Source of the DNA: Bog-473 sp963770645 | GTDB lineage: Bacteria; Actinomycetota; Acidimicrobiia; Acidimicrobiales; RAAP-2 | DNA length: 64,000 nucleotides | NCBI GenBank assembly: GCA_963770645.1 | Contig: CAVYQL010000004.1 | Location: 1,488,001-1,552,000, forward strand | Direction: 5' to 3' | Shown: in pieces, positions 9,121-18,230 of the stretch | Numbering within the stretch: the first letter of the stretch is position 1 | Layout: each line of letters begins with the position of its first letter | Notes under the pieces: generated by a model | What the model was told of the DNA's origin: nothing | The model's database searches: none | Seen by the model: only the letters and a program-made list of their open reading frames with translations | Position numbers and translations under genes: made by a program

Positions 9121-12100
9121 GTGGGTGGCGAACCGTCGGTGATCAAGCTCGTACGTGTGCTCGGCAACGTGTGCGCAGTCGCGCCTGACGGCGACGTCGT
9201 CGAGATCCCGAGCATCAGCCAACGGCGACTTCTCGGGCTACTCGCTTTGCACACGACCCAGCGGCTGCGCACCGACTGGCTCGCCGACGTGCTCGATATC
9301 TCTCCGGGGGCGCTGAGGAGATCCGTGTCGCGACTGCGTGCGGTGCTCGGCCCGGACTCCCTGGTGACAGCGACCACGGGCTACACCCTCACCTGTGACG
9401 TCGACGCGGTCCTCTTCTGCAATCAGGTCGCGAGAGCATCTGACGCGACCGACCGCATCGCGACCCTTCAGCAAGCCGTCGGACTCTGGGGCGGAGCCGT
9501 CCTCGAGGAATTCGATGGTGAGGACTGGGCGCGCGGCGAGATCGCCCGATTGACGGAGATCCACGGGGCTGCCGTCGACGATCTTGCCGACGAGCTCATC
9601 TCGGCCCATCGGCCGGAGGATGCGATCGCTCTCCTCGAAAGTCAGATCGCCCGGTATCCCTACCGAGACCGACCCCGTGGCCTCCTCATCCGTGCGCTTG
9701 CCCTCGCTGGTCGCCAGGCTGATGCGCTGCGGGAGTTCCAGAACTATCACTCAGTCCTCGCCGATGAGCTGGGCACCGAACCCTCGCCCGAGGTCGTGCG
9801 GATCGAGCGAAGGGTTGCCACCGGATGGGACGGGGCCAGCTCGGGAACGGGCACTGACGAGACCCGTGGTGCGGCTGTGTTTCCGATCCCGGGACAGCTC
9901 TCCCGGAGCGATCCCTTCGTGGGTCGATCTGCGGAGCGCGAGGCACTGCTCGCCGAACTGGCGCTGGTGACCACCACGGGCTTGCGCTGCGCATTCGTCA
10001 CGGGGGAAGCAGGCATGGGAAAGACGACGCTGCTCGGCGAGCTGGCGCGGTCCACCGAGGGGATGGGCGTCACCGTCCTCTGGGGCACCTCGGACGAGAC
10101 TGGAATGCCCCTCGAGCCCTTCCGCACGAGCCTCAGCGCCTGCGTCGATCATGCTGACATCGACCTGCTGAGCGAGCACGTGACCCGATGCGGGGGCGAG
10201 CTCGCGAGGCTGTGTCCGCGCCTTGTCACTCGAGTACCGACCGCTCCCCCACCCACTGAGTCGGACGACGCGACGCAGCGATTTCTCACGTTCGAAGCGG
10301 CAGCAGACCTCCTGTCGCGGATTGCGGCACGCGGACGGCTCCTGCTCATGCTCGACGATCTCCAATGGACCGAACCGACGGCCCTCCTGCTTCTGCGCCA
10401 CTTGACGCGCTCCCTCGCGACCGCACCGGTGCTCCTGGTCACGAGCAGGCGTGAGCCAGGTGAGCCGGCGTCCGATCAGCTGCGCGCCGCGCTGGCCGAG
10501 CTGGAGCGGGGCCAGGTGCTACGGCTTCCGCTCCCCGCCTTCGGCGACGACGAGATCACGGCTCTGGTTTCGGACCTCCTCCCGTCAACCCCGGACACGG
10601 AGCGGAAGCACATCGCGGCGAGGGTGCGCGAGGAGACGGCCGGCAACCCGCTCTACGCCAACGCGGTCATCAGGCATTGGGACCAGGCGGGCGGTCCCGG
10701 CGGGGAGCGGACAATCCCACCGAGCCTCCGTGAGGTGTTGTGGAGCCGAGTCCACGCGCTCGGGACCGACACTGCGGATGTGTTGACCGCTGCTTCGGTG
10801 CTCGGATCCGAGTTTCAAGAGGACCTTCTCATCGAGATGGTCAACATCGCAGAGGCACACACACGAAGAGCAATCGATGCCTCGGTGACAGGTGGCGTCC
10901 TGGTCGACGTGTCGACCTCGCGCCGGACTCTTCGCTTCTCGCACGCGCTGATTGCCAATGCGCTCTACGGCGATATCGGCGTTTCGACCCGGGCTCAGCT
11001 CCACGAGCAGGCGGTGCGCGTGCTTTCCAAACGAACGGACGAACTGAGCCCGGACGTGGTGGTGCAGCTCGCCAGGCACAGCACCTTGGCCGGTATGGCG
11101 TTCGAAGCGATCCATTGGTCGACGCTCGCCGGCGACGACGCGCGCGGGCACCTGTCACCCTCGGAGGCAGCGGGGTATTACCAGAGCGCCCTCGATGCGG
11201 CGGTCGAGCTCGGACGACCGCTGGCCGAACGGGCAGATCTGCTCGTTCGGCTCGGCGAGGCGCAGCACGTCGCCGGCGAAGCTTCGGCTCTGACCACGCT
11301 CGAGCAGGCCGCAAACCTGGCACTGACCAGCGGCAACAACCTGGCCCTCATACGGGCGGCCCTGGCGGCGGACCGCGGCTTCATGCGAACGGACGCCGGA
11401 GCACCCGAATTCCTGGCGATCGTGGAGGCAGCCGTCGATGTCGCCGATCGCTCCGACATCTGGACGTATGCACGCCTGCTCGCTCTACTCTCCCAGAGCC
11501 TCGTCTTCACGCCCCAGGCGGCACGCCGAACCGCTATCGCGGAGAAGGCACTGGCGCTGGCCGAGTCGGCGGCGGACCCTGCTCTCCTGGCCCACATCGC
11601 ACCAGCTGTCGTCTCGGCACTCTGGGCGCCGGGGAGCGCGCCGACGCGCAGTGCGGTTGCGGCCAGGGCACTCACCGCGGCCGAATCCTCGGGAGACCCG
11701 AGGCTCGAGTTCGCGGTGCGTGTGGTCGCCTACAACGTGTCGGTGGAATCGGGAGACGCGGCGGTGGCCGCCCACAGCCTGACCCGGATCCGCGCCACTG
11801 CTCGAGCAGTGGGCGAGCCGCGGCTCCGCTGGATCGCAGGGCTCTACGACACATTCGACGCAATGATGGCCGGCCGGCTGGACGAAGCCGAGACTCTCGC
11901 CTCGTCCAACCTGGAGCTCGGGACCGCCATCGGGGCCCCTGACGCGTTCACGCTGTTCGCAGGCCAGTACTTCGTCATCGCCAACTTCGCGGGCAAGCAC
12001 GGGGAGCTTCTTTCGCTCGTCGAGCAGGCCGCCAAGGAGAACCCCGGTATTGCACCCTTCGAGCTCGCCTATGCGATCACCTGCGCGGTCGTCGGCCGCC

Positions 12101-12588
12101 GGGACACGGCGCAGAAGGTCCTACAGGCTGGCGTGGCCAGCCGTTTCGCTGACGTCCCCGCGGACAACCTGTGGATGACGCAGGTGATCGGCTATGCCGT
12201 TCTGGCGATCGAGCTGCACGACACCGACGCCGCCGCTCTGTTGCTGCCGCTCATCGAACCATTCGCGGCCGAGGTGGCGTTCAGCGGTCTGACCAGCCAG
12301 GGACCGGTTGGCGCCTACGTAGGCAAGCTGAGCTCACTGCTCGGCCGCCACGAGGAAGCCGAAGACCACCTGCGAGCTGCCCTGGCTACCGCCAGCGCCT
12401 TCGGTTGGGCGTACCACCGAGCCACCACGCTCCTCGCCCTGAGCCAGGCTCGATACCGGGGGCGGGGTCAGCTGGACCCCGAAGCCCGGTCTTGGCTTCA
12501 CGAGGCGTCGGATCTCTGCCGTCGCCTCGGTTTCCTGAGTTGGATACCCCAGATCGACGAACTCGCGGCGACGATCACGCGGCCTTGA
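9121..12588 (+). CDS. AfsR/SARP-like regulator with BTAD and STAND ATPase domains
   Basis: 1155 aa. An OmpR-like winged helix (~1-90, weak) is followed by a bacterial transcriptional activator domain (~100-240, RGLLIRALALAGRQADALREF). An AAA/NACHT-like ATPase follows, with Walker A (GEAGMGKTTL) and Walker B (LLLMLDDLQW), then a long helical-repeat C-terminus. Such proteins act as ATP-dependent activators. The GTG start at 9121 has an alternative GTG at 9139. It lies just after the tRNA fragment and upstream of a secreted protein gene that may be its target. Confidence 0.85.
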   Translation: MGGEPSVIKLVRVLGNVCAVAPDGDVVEIPSISQRRLLGLLALHTTQRLRTDWLADVLDISPGALRRSVSRLRAVLGPDSLVTATTGYTLTCDVDAVLFCNQVARASDATDRIATLQQAVGLWGGAVLEEFDGEDWARGEIARLTEIHGAAVDDLADELISAHRPEDAIALLESQIARYPYRDRPRGLLIRALALAGRQADALREFQNYHSVLADELGTEPSPEVVRIERRVATGWDGASSGTGTDETRGAAVFPIPGQLSRSDPFVGRSAEREALLAELALVTTTGLRCAFVTGEAGMGKTTLLGELARSTEGMGVTVLWGTSDETGMPLEPFRTSLSACVDHADIDLLSEHVTRCGGELARLCPRLVTRVPTAPPPTESDDATQRFLTFEAAADLLSRIAARGRLLLMLDDLQWTEPTALLLLRHLTRSLATAPVLLVTSRREPGEPASDQLRAALAELERGQVLRLPLPAFGDDEITALVSDLLPSTPDTERKHIAARVREETAGNPLYANAVIRHWDQAGGPGGERTIPPSLREVLWSRVHALGTDTADVLTAASVLGSEFQEDLLIEMVNIAEAHTRRAIDASVTGGVLVDVSTSRRTLRFSHALIANALYGDIGVSTRAQLHEQAVRVLSKRTDELSPDVVVQLARHSTLAGMAFEAIHWSTLAGDDARGHLSPSEAAGYYQSALDAAVELGRPLAERADLLVRLGEAQHVAGEASALTTLEQAANLALTSGNNLALIRAALAADRGFMRTDAGAPEFLAIVEAAVDVADRSDIWTYARLLALLSQSLVFTPQAARRTAIAEKALALAESAADPALLAHIAPAVVSALWAPGSAPTRSAVAARALTAAESSGDPRLEFAVRVVAYNVSVESGDAAVAAHSLTRIRATARAVGEPRLRWIAGLYDTFDAMMAGRLDEAETLASSNLELGTAIGAPDAFTLFAGQYFVIANFAGKHGELLSLVEQAAKENPGIAPFELAYAITCAVVGRRDTAQKVLQAGVASRFADVPADNLWMTQVIGYAVLAIELHDTDAAALLLPLIEPFAAEVAFSGLTSQGPVGAYVGKLSSLLGRHEEAEDHLRAALATASAFGWAYHRATTLLALSQARYRGRGQLDPEARSWLHEASDLCRRLGFLSWIPQIDELAATITRP

Positions 12589-12675
12589 CCACGCGCTCCT
12601 GACGCGCTCGTGACGCGCCCAGAGGAAGACGATGCGTCCTGGTGCGCGCACGGCGCCAGAGCGGAGGTCTATCCA

Positions 12676-15117
12676 ATGGTGACTCGATTCCGGACGTACT
12701 GCCGGACGATTCTGGTCGGACCACTGATCGTCGGGGGGGCAATCGCCGTCTCGGTGGTCGGCGGATCGCAGTCCGCTCCCCCGGCTTCCGCCACCACCCC
12801 GTCCGCCTGGACCGCCTATGTCGTGAGCTACAACGACGACGCCGTCATACCGGTCAACACGGCGACCGACGTGGTGGGCACCCCGATCACCGTCGGGAGC
12901 GGGCCCTCGGCCATCGCCATCACGCCGGACGCCACCACCGCCTACGTCACGGACGAGGGCACCACGAACACCGCTCCGGGCTTCGTCACCCCCATCGATC
13001 TGTTGACGAACACACCGGGCACGCCCATCCCCGTGGGTTCCGGGCCCGACGCCATCGCCATTACTCCTGACGGTCTGACCGCCTACGTAGGCAACTACAA
13101 CGACGACACGGTCACCCCGATCAATCTGGCGACCAACACGCCGGGCACGCCCATCCCGGTGGGCGCGGCGCCCACTGCGATCACCATCAGCCCCGACGGC
13201 TCTACCGCCTACGTCACCCAGGCCTATGCAGACGATGACATCCCGATCAACACCGCCACCAACAAGGCAGGTCCCGGCATCCTCAATACCTACAACGGCT
13301 TCGCATCGGCCATCACGCCCGACGGGTCGACCCTCTACACCCCAGACTTCACCTACAACGGTGTGGCGACGCTCGACCCGGCGACTGATGCCAGAGGCAG
13401 CATCGCCGCGCTCGACGACCCCGAGGGAGTCGCCATTACCCCCGACGGAGCCACCGCCTACGTGACCTACGCCAACACCTTCGGCCCCAGCGGCCACCAA
13501 GCGAGCCTGCTGCCCATCGATACCGCCAGCGGCACCTCTGGGACGCCGATCGCACTGGGCACCAGCGCGGCCGAAGGCATCGCCATCACCCCCGACGGCG
13601 CCACTGCCTTCGTGACCGATCAACTGAGTGGGACCGTCACCCCGGTGGACCTGGCATCGAGCACGGCCGGCACCCCGATCTCGCTCGGGACCAGCGGGAC
13701 CAATCCGGTAGCTATCGCCATCACGCCCGACCAGGCGCCCGTCGCCCATCTCACGGTCACCTTGGCGCCCAACGGCTCCCCCTCCACCCTCGACGCTTCG
13801 GCATCGACCGTGGCCTACGGGACCATCGCTTCCTACGACTGGAATTTCGGCGACGGCACCACTGAGACGACAACGACACCCGTCGTCACCCACACGTACA
13901 GCGGCGGGAGCTACACCGCATCGGTCACCGAGACCAGCTCGGCCGGCACGTCGACCTCCGAGGTGTTCACCGGTCAGACGGCCACGACAAACGGAGGACC
14001 CCAGGCCACGGCGACCGCGCTGGGGTCCCTGGCCGGTGGCGGTCCGATCGTGGCCGGCCTGAGCCCGGACATCGGGTCCACGGGCGGCCCCACGGTGGTG
14101 ACCATCACCGGATCGGGCTTCACGGGGGAGAGTGGGGTTGACGTGGGAGGTCAGGCCGCCACCGACGTCGTCTTCAACAGCGACAGCTCGCTCAGCGCCA
14201 CCTTGCCGGCCCAGTCGGCCGGGACCGACGACGTCATCGTCACGACGCCGATCGGATCGAGTGCCACGACGCCGGCGGACCAGTTCACCTACTCGGCGTC
14301 GGCGCCTCCGGTGAGCGTGACCTGCCAAACGAGCGACTGTCCAATCCCTGTCGTCCAATTTGGTGACTCCCAAGGCGATTCGACCACGGTGTCGTCAACA
14401 GTGAGCTCGGACTGCAACGTGTGTAACTACGTGTCGTCGGAGTCCGAGGGACTGCCGCCCCCCTGCTCCGACCCAACGGGTTGCTGTCCGGACGGCATGG
14501 GCTACACACAGGCGGAGATCTCGGTGGGCGAGTCCGACGACGAGAACACGTCCCCGATTGACGTCCTGACCGAACAGATCGTCCAGGGGCAAGCCGCGTA
14601 CGCCGAGGGCGTGCCCTATCCACCTCCCCCCGTGCCCCAGAGCACGGTGTGCGCGGAAGCTCAGGCGCTCTCGAGCGGGTCCTCCGCCAGCGCTCGAGGA
14701 TCCACTGCGAACATGTCCCCCGCGGGCAAGAAGTTCGGGCAGGACCTCCTGCTCACGAAGTGTGGCAAACCCGCGGTCGCCCCCTGTGTCAAGAAGGTGA
14801 AAGTGAGCGGCCGTGATGTGGTGACGACGGTCATCGTGCCGGTGAACGAGTCCGTGACCTTGACGGTCGGGCCTCAAGAGGAGACGTTCAAGAAGGTCTC
14901 GCCCGACAGCGGTGCTACCGGATCGAACCTGTCCATCAAGGGAACAAACTTCACCGAGGTGAACGCAGTCACCATCGGTGGGGTCGAAGCTTCCATCGTG
15001 TCGGAGACGGCCAAGAAGCTGGTCGTGACGGTTCCTCCGGGCGCCAGCACGGGGCCCATCACCCTCATCGGCTGGTCCGGAGATGTCACGTCTCCATCAG
15101 CGTTCACGGTTACCTAA
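12676..15117 (+). CDS. Secreted YVTN-propeller / PKD / IPT surface protein
   Basis: 813 aa from ATG 12676, with GGAGG 8 nt upstream. A signal or anchor segment (ILVGPLIVGGAIAVSVVGG) is followed by about seven 40-residue YVTN-type blades (AIAITPDATTAYV, AIAITPDGLTAYVGNYNDD). Next come a PKD domain (SYDWNFGDGTTE), an IPT/TIG domain (SPDIGSTGGPTVVTITGSGF), a Cys-rich linker (CQTSDC, CNVC, CSDPTGCCPDG) and a final IPT domain. The build is that of a large cell-surface adhesin or matrix protein. The cysteines could form disulfides outside the cell. Confidence 0.85.
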   Translation: MVTRFRTYCRTILVGPLIVGGAIAVSVVGGSQSAPPASATTPSAWTAYVVSYNDDAVIPVNTATDVVGTPITVGSGPSAIAITPDATTAYVTDEGTTNTAPGFVTPIDLLTNTPGTPIPVGSGPDAIAITPDGLTAYVGNYNDDTVTPINLATNTPGTPIPVGAAPTAITISPDGSTAYVTQAYADDDIPINTATNKAGPGILNTYNGFASAITPDGSTLYTPDFTYNGVATLDPATDARGSIAALDDPEGVAITPDGATAYVTYANTFGPSGHQASLLPIDTASGTSGTPIALGTSAAEGIAITPDGATAFVTDQLSGTVTPVDLASSTAGTPISLGTSGTNPVAIAITPDQAPVAHLTVTLAPNGSPSTLDASASTVAYGTIASYDWNFGDGTTETTTTPVVTHTYSGGSYTASVTETSSAGTSTSEVFTGQTATTNGGPQATATALGSLAGGGPIVAGLSPDIGSTGGPTVVTITGSGFTGESGVDVGGQAATDVVFNSDSSLSATLPAQSAGTDDVIVTTPIGSSATTPADQFTYSASAPPVSVTCQTSDCPIPVVQFGDSQGDSTTVSSTVSSDCNVCNYVSSESEGLPPPCSDPTGCCPDGMGYTQAEISVGESDDENTSPIDVLTEQIVQGQAAYAEGVPYPPPPVPQSTVCAEAQALSSGSSASARGSTANMSPAGKKFGQDLLLTKCGKPAVAPCVKKVKVSGRDVVTTVIVPVNESVTLTVGPQEETFKKVSPDSGATGSNLSIKGTNFTEVNAVTIGGVEASIVSETAKKLVVTVPPGASTGPITLIGWSGDVTSPSAFTVT

Positions 15118-15358
15118 GCCCTTCGCTGCGACCGCAGGTGGGAACCCCCTACCAGTAGTCGCCCGAAGTGCCGATTCTGACCATGACGCTGCCGAAGACG
15201 GATCGTCCGCACTACGGCGAAGGCGGCGAGGTCAGAGTTGGAACAAAGGCGTCCAAGCCCATCGGCTGGCTGAGAATGCTTCTTCGAGGCATCCGCGAGC
15301 GAATTCGATGATCTGGCCGGTCGTCATGGCACCCGATCGGCGCGTTCCCTGGGTGCGC

Positions 15359-16060
15359 TCAGGTGCCCTTCTGCTTGGTGGCGAAGTCCAACCCGCCGTT
15401 GGTGAAGGGCTTGACCTTGATCACGTTGGCCGCGCCTTCGTGGTAGTTGGTCTTCGTCGGAGTGAACGACCCGAGTGCTGCGCTGTTGACCTCGGCATTC
15501 GAGAAGTCAAGGGCATGGAAGTCGGGGAGGGTCCGTTGGCCACTTCCGTCCCCCACGCCGATGTCCCCGATATATGCGTCTTCGCAGGAACTGGCCGTCG
15601 GAACCGCGTCAGTGTCGCCGTTGGTGTTGGTTTCGTCGGTGGCGGAGACCGTCGTGCCCGACGGACCGCAGCTCACCACGAGCTGCACGGTGTCGCCTTG
15701 CGCCATCACGACTGCCGCGTACTCGTACGTACCGTCGATCTCGAGGGCAATATCGAGCTCGGGCTTGTTCTTCTTGCTGCAACCCAGCACGAGGTATGCC
15801 CCGCTGTATGGGGTGGCGTCGCTGGAGTCGCTGTCGTACACGTTGGCGAAAGCGTCGACAGCGTCACCCTTCGCACACGTGTACGTGGGGATCACGACGT
15901 CGGTGCTGATCGTGCTCACGTCTCCGGTGGTGTTGTAGGTGGCGAGATAGCTGGGCGTTGCCGCGGACGCGGTGCCGGAGGACACGAGGCCAATGCCCAA
16001 GGCGAGCGACGACGTGACGCCCAGCAATCCGATCCGACTGAGAATTGAGCGCGAGTCCAA
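15359..16060 (-). CDS. Small exported protein of unknown function
   Basis: 233 aa, using a TTG start at 16060 chosen because GGAGG lies 8 nt upstream and a clean signal peptide follows (IGLLGVTSSLALGIGLVSSG, cleavage near ASAATP). The frame stays open into the tRNA fragment upstream, but that part is not coding. The mature protein is Ser/Thr/Asp-rich with three or four cysteines and no recognisable domain. It points toward the island boundary but lies outside it. Confidence 0.7.
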   Translation of the reverse strand: MDSRSILSRIGLLGVTSSLALGIGLVSSGTASAATPSYLATYNTTGDVSTISTDVVIPTYTCAKGDAVDAFANVYDSDSSDATPYSGAYLVLGCSKKNKPELDIALEIDGTYEYAAVVMAQGDTVQLVVSCGPSGTTVSATDETNTNGDTDAVPTASSCEDAYIGDIGVGDGSGQRTLPDFHALDFSNAEVNSAALGSFTPTKTNYHEGAANVIKVKPFTNGGLDFATKQKGT

Positions 16061-16558
16061 GGGGTCGACCTCCAGTGCGTCCGCCGCCGTGGCGTGGGCC
16101 TCAGCGTCGATCCTCACACGCCGGTTGCGGGGTTGCAAGCGGAGAGTGCGGAGCAGATCGTAGGGGCGGTCATTCCTGCATATCCGTCCCCTGACGTGAC
16201 GAGAAGCGTGACTGGAACCGTGCTTATTGACTTGGGGGCCTGAGGGCGGATTCGAACCGCTGACCTGCGCATTACGAGGGAGATAAGACGAATGTCTCCC
16301 AGTCCCAGCGCAGTCCGATGAATCCCGTTCTGTCCTGGTCAAAAGGCCGTGAGTCAGTCGGCCCAAGAATGAGTCGGACAACGAGGGACTCATTGGGACC
16401 GAAATGTTGGGACGGAGCAGTCGAAGACGGGTCTTGCCACAGCGAACTCACGCCCGATTTGGCATTCCTCCCCAGTTGCCCCCGTCATCGCACAACTGCG
16501 CGGATAGGACACTGGTTCCTCGATACGTCAACGGCACTCTTCGAAGTAGGCCCCGTTG
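16061..16558. other. Non-coding region holding the left tRNA-Thr repeat
   Basis: 498 bp without a convincing gene. It contains the 51-nt tRNA-Thr 3'-half copy at 16228-16278 and the promoter side of the exported-protein gene. From 16279 to the stop of the ferritin-like gene (16559) nothing recognisable is seen: no box, integrase remnant or tRNA. Confidence 0.6.
16228..16278 (-). repeat. tRNA-Thr 3'-half copy, probable left attachment site
   Basis: 48 of 51 positions match 40512-40562, which spans the anticodon loop to just past the 3' end of the intact tRNA-Thr gene, in the same orientation. The similarity ends inside the anticodon loop on one side and just beyond the acceptor stem on the other, as for a tyrosine-integrase att core in a tRNA 3' half. 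Confidence 0.8.
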
Positions 16559-17053
16559 TCAGTCCCGCCTCCGGCTTGTGCCTTTCCGTACGAATTGGAG
16601 GATAGCGATGTGCTTTTGGGTGTCACGCTGCATGAGGTCGACCAACAGGCCGTTCAGCGACTCGTCCTTTGTGTTGCGAAGCTCTCGCTGGAGTCGTTTG
16701 AGTCCGGCAGCATCCTCATTTTCATGTTTGAGGAGGCGCTCGGTAGCCTCGAGCACCGCCTCCCGATCAGCTCGACCAAAGTCGATGATCGGGACGGCAG
16801 GTTCTTGCGCCTTCATGAGCGCAATGGTTTCGACTGATTCAGCAAGTTCCGAAAATATTCTGTGATGTCGAATCTCGTCTTCGATAAGCAGGTTCACCAG
16901 ATAGTGAAATGCTCGGGACACGGTTCTGTCGGCGATGTCCGAATACTCTTCCAGTAACGCTCGCTCCGCCGCGATGTGGCTATTCAAATGACCGAATAGG
17001 GCCCGATCTGTAGCTGAGGGTCCAGCCGAAGACTCGTTCGTCATGTCGATCAT
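16559..17053 (-). CDS. Ferritin-like four-helix protein, probable diiron
   Basis: 164 aa, all-helical. Possible metal ligands are spaced as in rubrerythrin/ferritin-like proteins: E30 and E35/E36 in helix 1, E60 with H63/H64 in helix 2 (LIEDEIRHHRIF), E111 in helix 3, and D144 with H148 in helix 4 (MQRDTQKHIAIL). The ATG at 17053 follows a GGGAG site. It could bind iron, reduce peroxide or act as a stress-related diiron protein. DosR-type sequences lie 88-129 bp upstream, so hypoxic induction is likely. Confidence 0.65.
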   Translation of the reverse strand: MIDMTNESSAGPSATDRALFGHLNSHIAAERALLEEYSDIADRTVSRAFHYLVNLLIEDEIRHHRIFSELAESVETIALMKAQEPAVPIIDFGRADREAVLEATERLLKHENEDAAGLKRLQRELRNTKDESLNGLLVDLMQRDTQKHIAILQFVRKGTSRRRD

Positions 17054-17140
17054 GTTTCTCTCCCTCGCATGGGATGATGTCGTTCTGTGATTCGATCGTG
17101 AGGCTAGGTGACGTCAATCATCAACTTCCTGGGCCATTTC

Positions 17141-17182
17141 GGGACCAACGCGAAGGTCCCTTTCAATAGGGGACAACGTCCC
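17141..17182. promoter_or_regulatory. DosR-type box cluster upstream of the ferritin-like gene
   Basis: GGGACC-N8-GGTCCC (17141-17160) is followed by GGGAC-N3-GTCCC (17170-17182). The two GTCCC half-sites are exactly 22 bp apart. Spacers differ from the mycobacterial N4, so these are weaker matches than the island's other sites. Confidence 0.55.
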
Positions 17183-17296
17183 TAGTTTGGTAGGCCTCCG
17201 GCTAAGAGGAAGTTCCGGCCGCCACGCTGGCGATGCCTCCCCAAGCACCCGACGCAACCAGCTGGAACGTCGCGCCTGCACGTCGCGCAGGCAGTC

Positions 17297-17332
17297 GGGA
17301 CCTTCGGTAAGTCGGGTCAGGACTTAGGTCCC
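17297..17332. promoter_or_regulatory. DosR-type box pair upstream of the cytochrome b operon
   Basis: 17319-17332 reads AGGACTTAGGTCCC, 12 of 14 matches to GGGACTWWAGTCCC. A half-site GGGACC begins 22 bp upstream at 17297. The proximal box is centred about 42 bp before the ATG at 17368, so if it overlaps the -35 region the mRNA would be nearly leaderless. Confidence 0.7.
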
Positions 17333-17367
17333 TAGATGGAGCTTCTGAGTGAGCTTCACTGTTACCT

Positions 17368-17544
17368 ATGCCATTCGTTGCACTGGTCGCAGCCATCATC
17401 AACCTGAACGGCCCTGGTCATTACGTTCATTGGGGCTTCGTTCAGATCTCGGTCGCGAACCTCGTCGTGATCCTCCTCATGATCGCCATATTCGTACTTG
17501 CGATCTTGTTGCCATTCCCCAGGCGAAAGGACCCGAACCAGTGA
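17368..17544 (+). CDS. Small single-span membrane protein preceding cytochrome b
   Basis: 58 aa, reading MPFVALVAAIINLNGPGHYV at the start with one strong membrane helix (residues ~28-50) and a basic tail (PFPRRKDPNQ). No clear Shine-Dalgarno, but the stop overlaps the GTG of the cytochrome b gene as GTGA, the coupling used through this island. It is probably a small accessory subunit of the cytochrome b complex. No family recognised. Confidence 0.6.
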   Translation: MPFVALVAAIINLNGPGHYVHWGFVQISVANLVVILLMIAIFVLAILLPFPRRKDPNQ

Positions 17545-18230
17545 GCACCGACACCGCCTCGGACACTCAACACCCCGACCACCACGAGTCCCGTCAGTGG
17601 ACGGCGCGGGCGCGGAGTGCCGCCGTCTCCGCGCTCCCGCCGGAGCGACTGCTGCCCGACCGCCAGCCCGCCTACATGGCCTCGTGGGTCTATGTGTTCG
17701 GGGTACTTACCGTCGTGAGCCTGGCCTGGGTGATCGCCACTGGCTGCCTGCTCGCCGTCATGGGTCCGAGCTGGTGGCACACCTCCTCCGTCGGGCTCTT
17801 CGCGAACTCCCTACACCTATGGAGCGTGGAAGCCTTTTTCTTCTTTATGGTCATTCACCTGTGGGGAAAGTTCTTCATGGCGGCCTGGCGCGGTAACCGT
17901 CGGTTGACGTGGGCCACAGGTGTCATCTCCTTCGTCGTATCCGTGGCGGCCGCCTTCACGGGGTACCTGTCACAGCAGAACTTCGACTCACAGTGGATCT
18001 CGACTCAGGCCAAGGACGGGATCAACGCCACCGGTGCTGGGGCCTATTGGAACGTCCTCAACTTCGGGCAGATGCTGATGTGGCACATCTTTCTGCTGCC
18101 GATCGCCGTGGCCGCCATCGCAGGTATGCACGTGTTGCTCGTTCGCCGTCGCGGCATCGTGCCGCCCTTCGCCGAGGGCGAGCAGGCAGACGAGACCACA
18201 GCGGACTACAAGACCGGGGCGCCCGCATGA
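17541..18230 (+). CDS. Cytochrome b N-terminal (b6-like) di-haem subunit
   Basis: 229 aa, four membrane helices. The bis-histidine haem ligands are visible: H92 and H106 (X13 spacing, helix B) and H182 and H197 (X14 spacing, helix D, as in cytochrome b6). This would carry two b haems across the membrane and oxidise or reduce quinone. The GTG start (17541) and the ATGA junction with the next gene give a tightly coupled three-gene unit. No Rieske protein, cytochrome c or NAD-linked partner is encoded nearby, unusual for a bc complex. Confidence 0.85.
   Translation: MSTDTASDTQHPDHHESRQWTARARSAAVSALPPERLLPDRQPAYMASWVYVFGVLTVVSLAWVIATGCLLAVMGPSWWHTSSVGLFANSLHLWSVEAFFFFMVIHLWGKFFMAAWRGNRRLTWATGVISFVVSVAAAFTGYLSQQNFDSQWISTQAKDGINATGAGAYWNVLNFGQMLMWHIFLLPIAVAAIAGMHVLLVRRRGIVPPFAEGEQADETTADYKTGAPA

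Noticed and set aside
16060..16393. N-terminal extension of the exported protein through the tRNA fragment
   Set aside because: The extension translates tRNA sequence and has no ribosome site, while TTG 16060 has GGAGG and a signal peptide directly after it.
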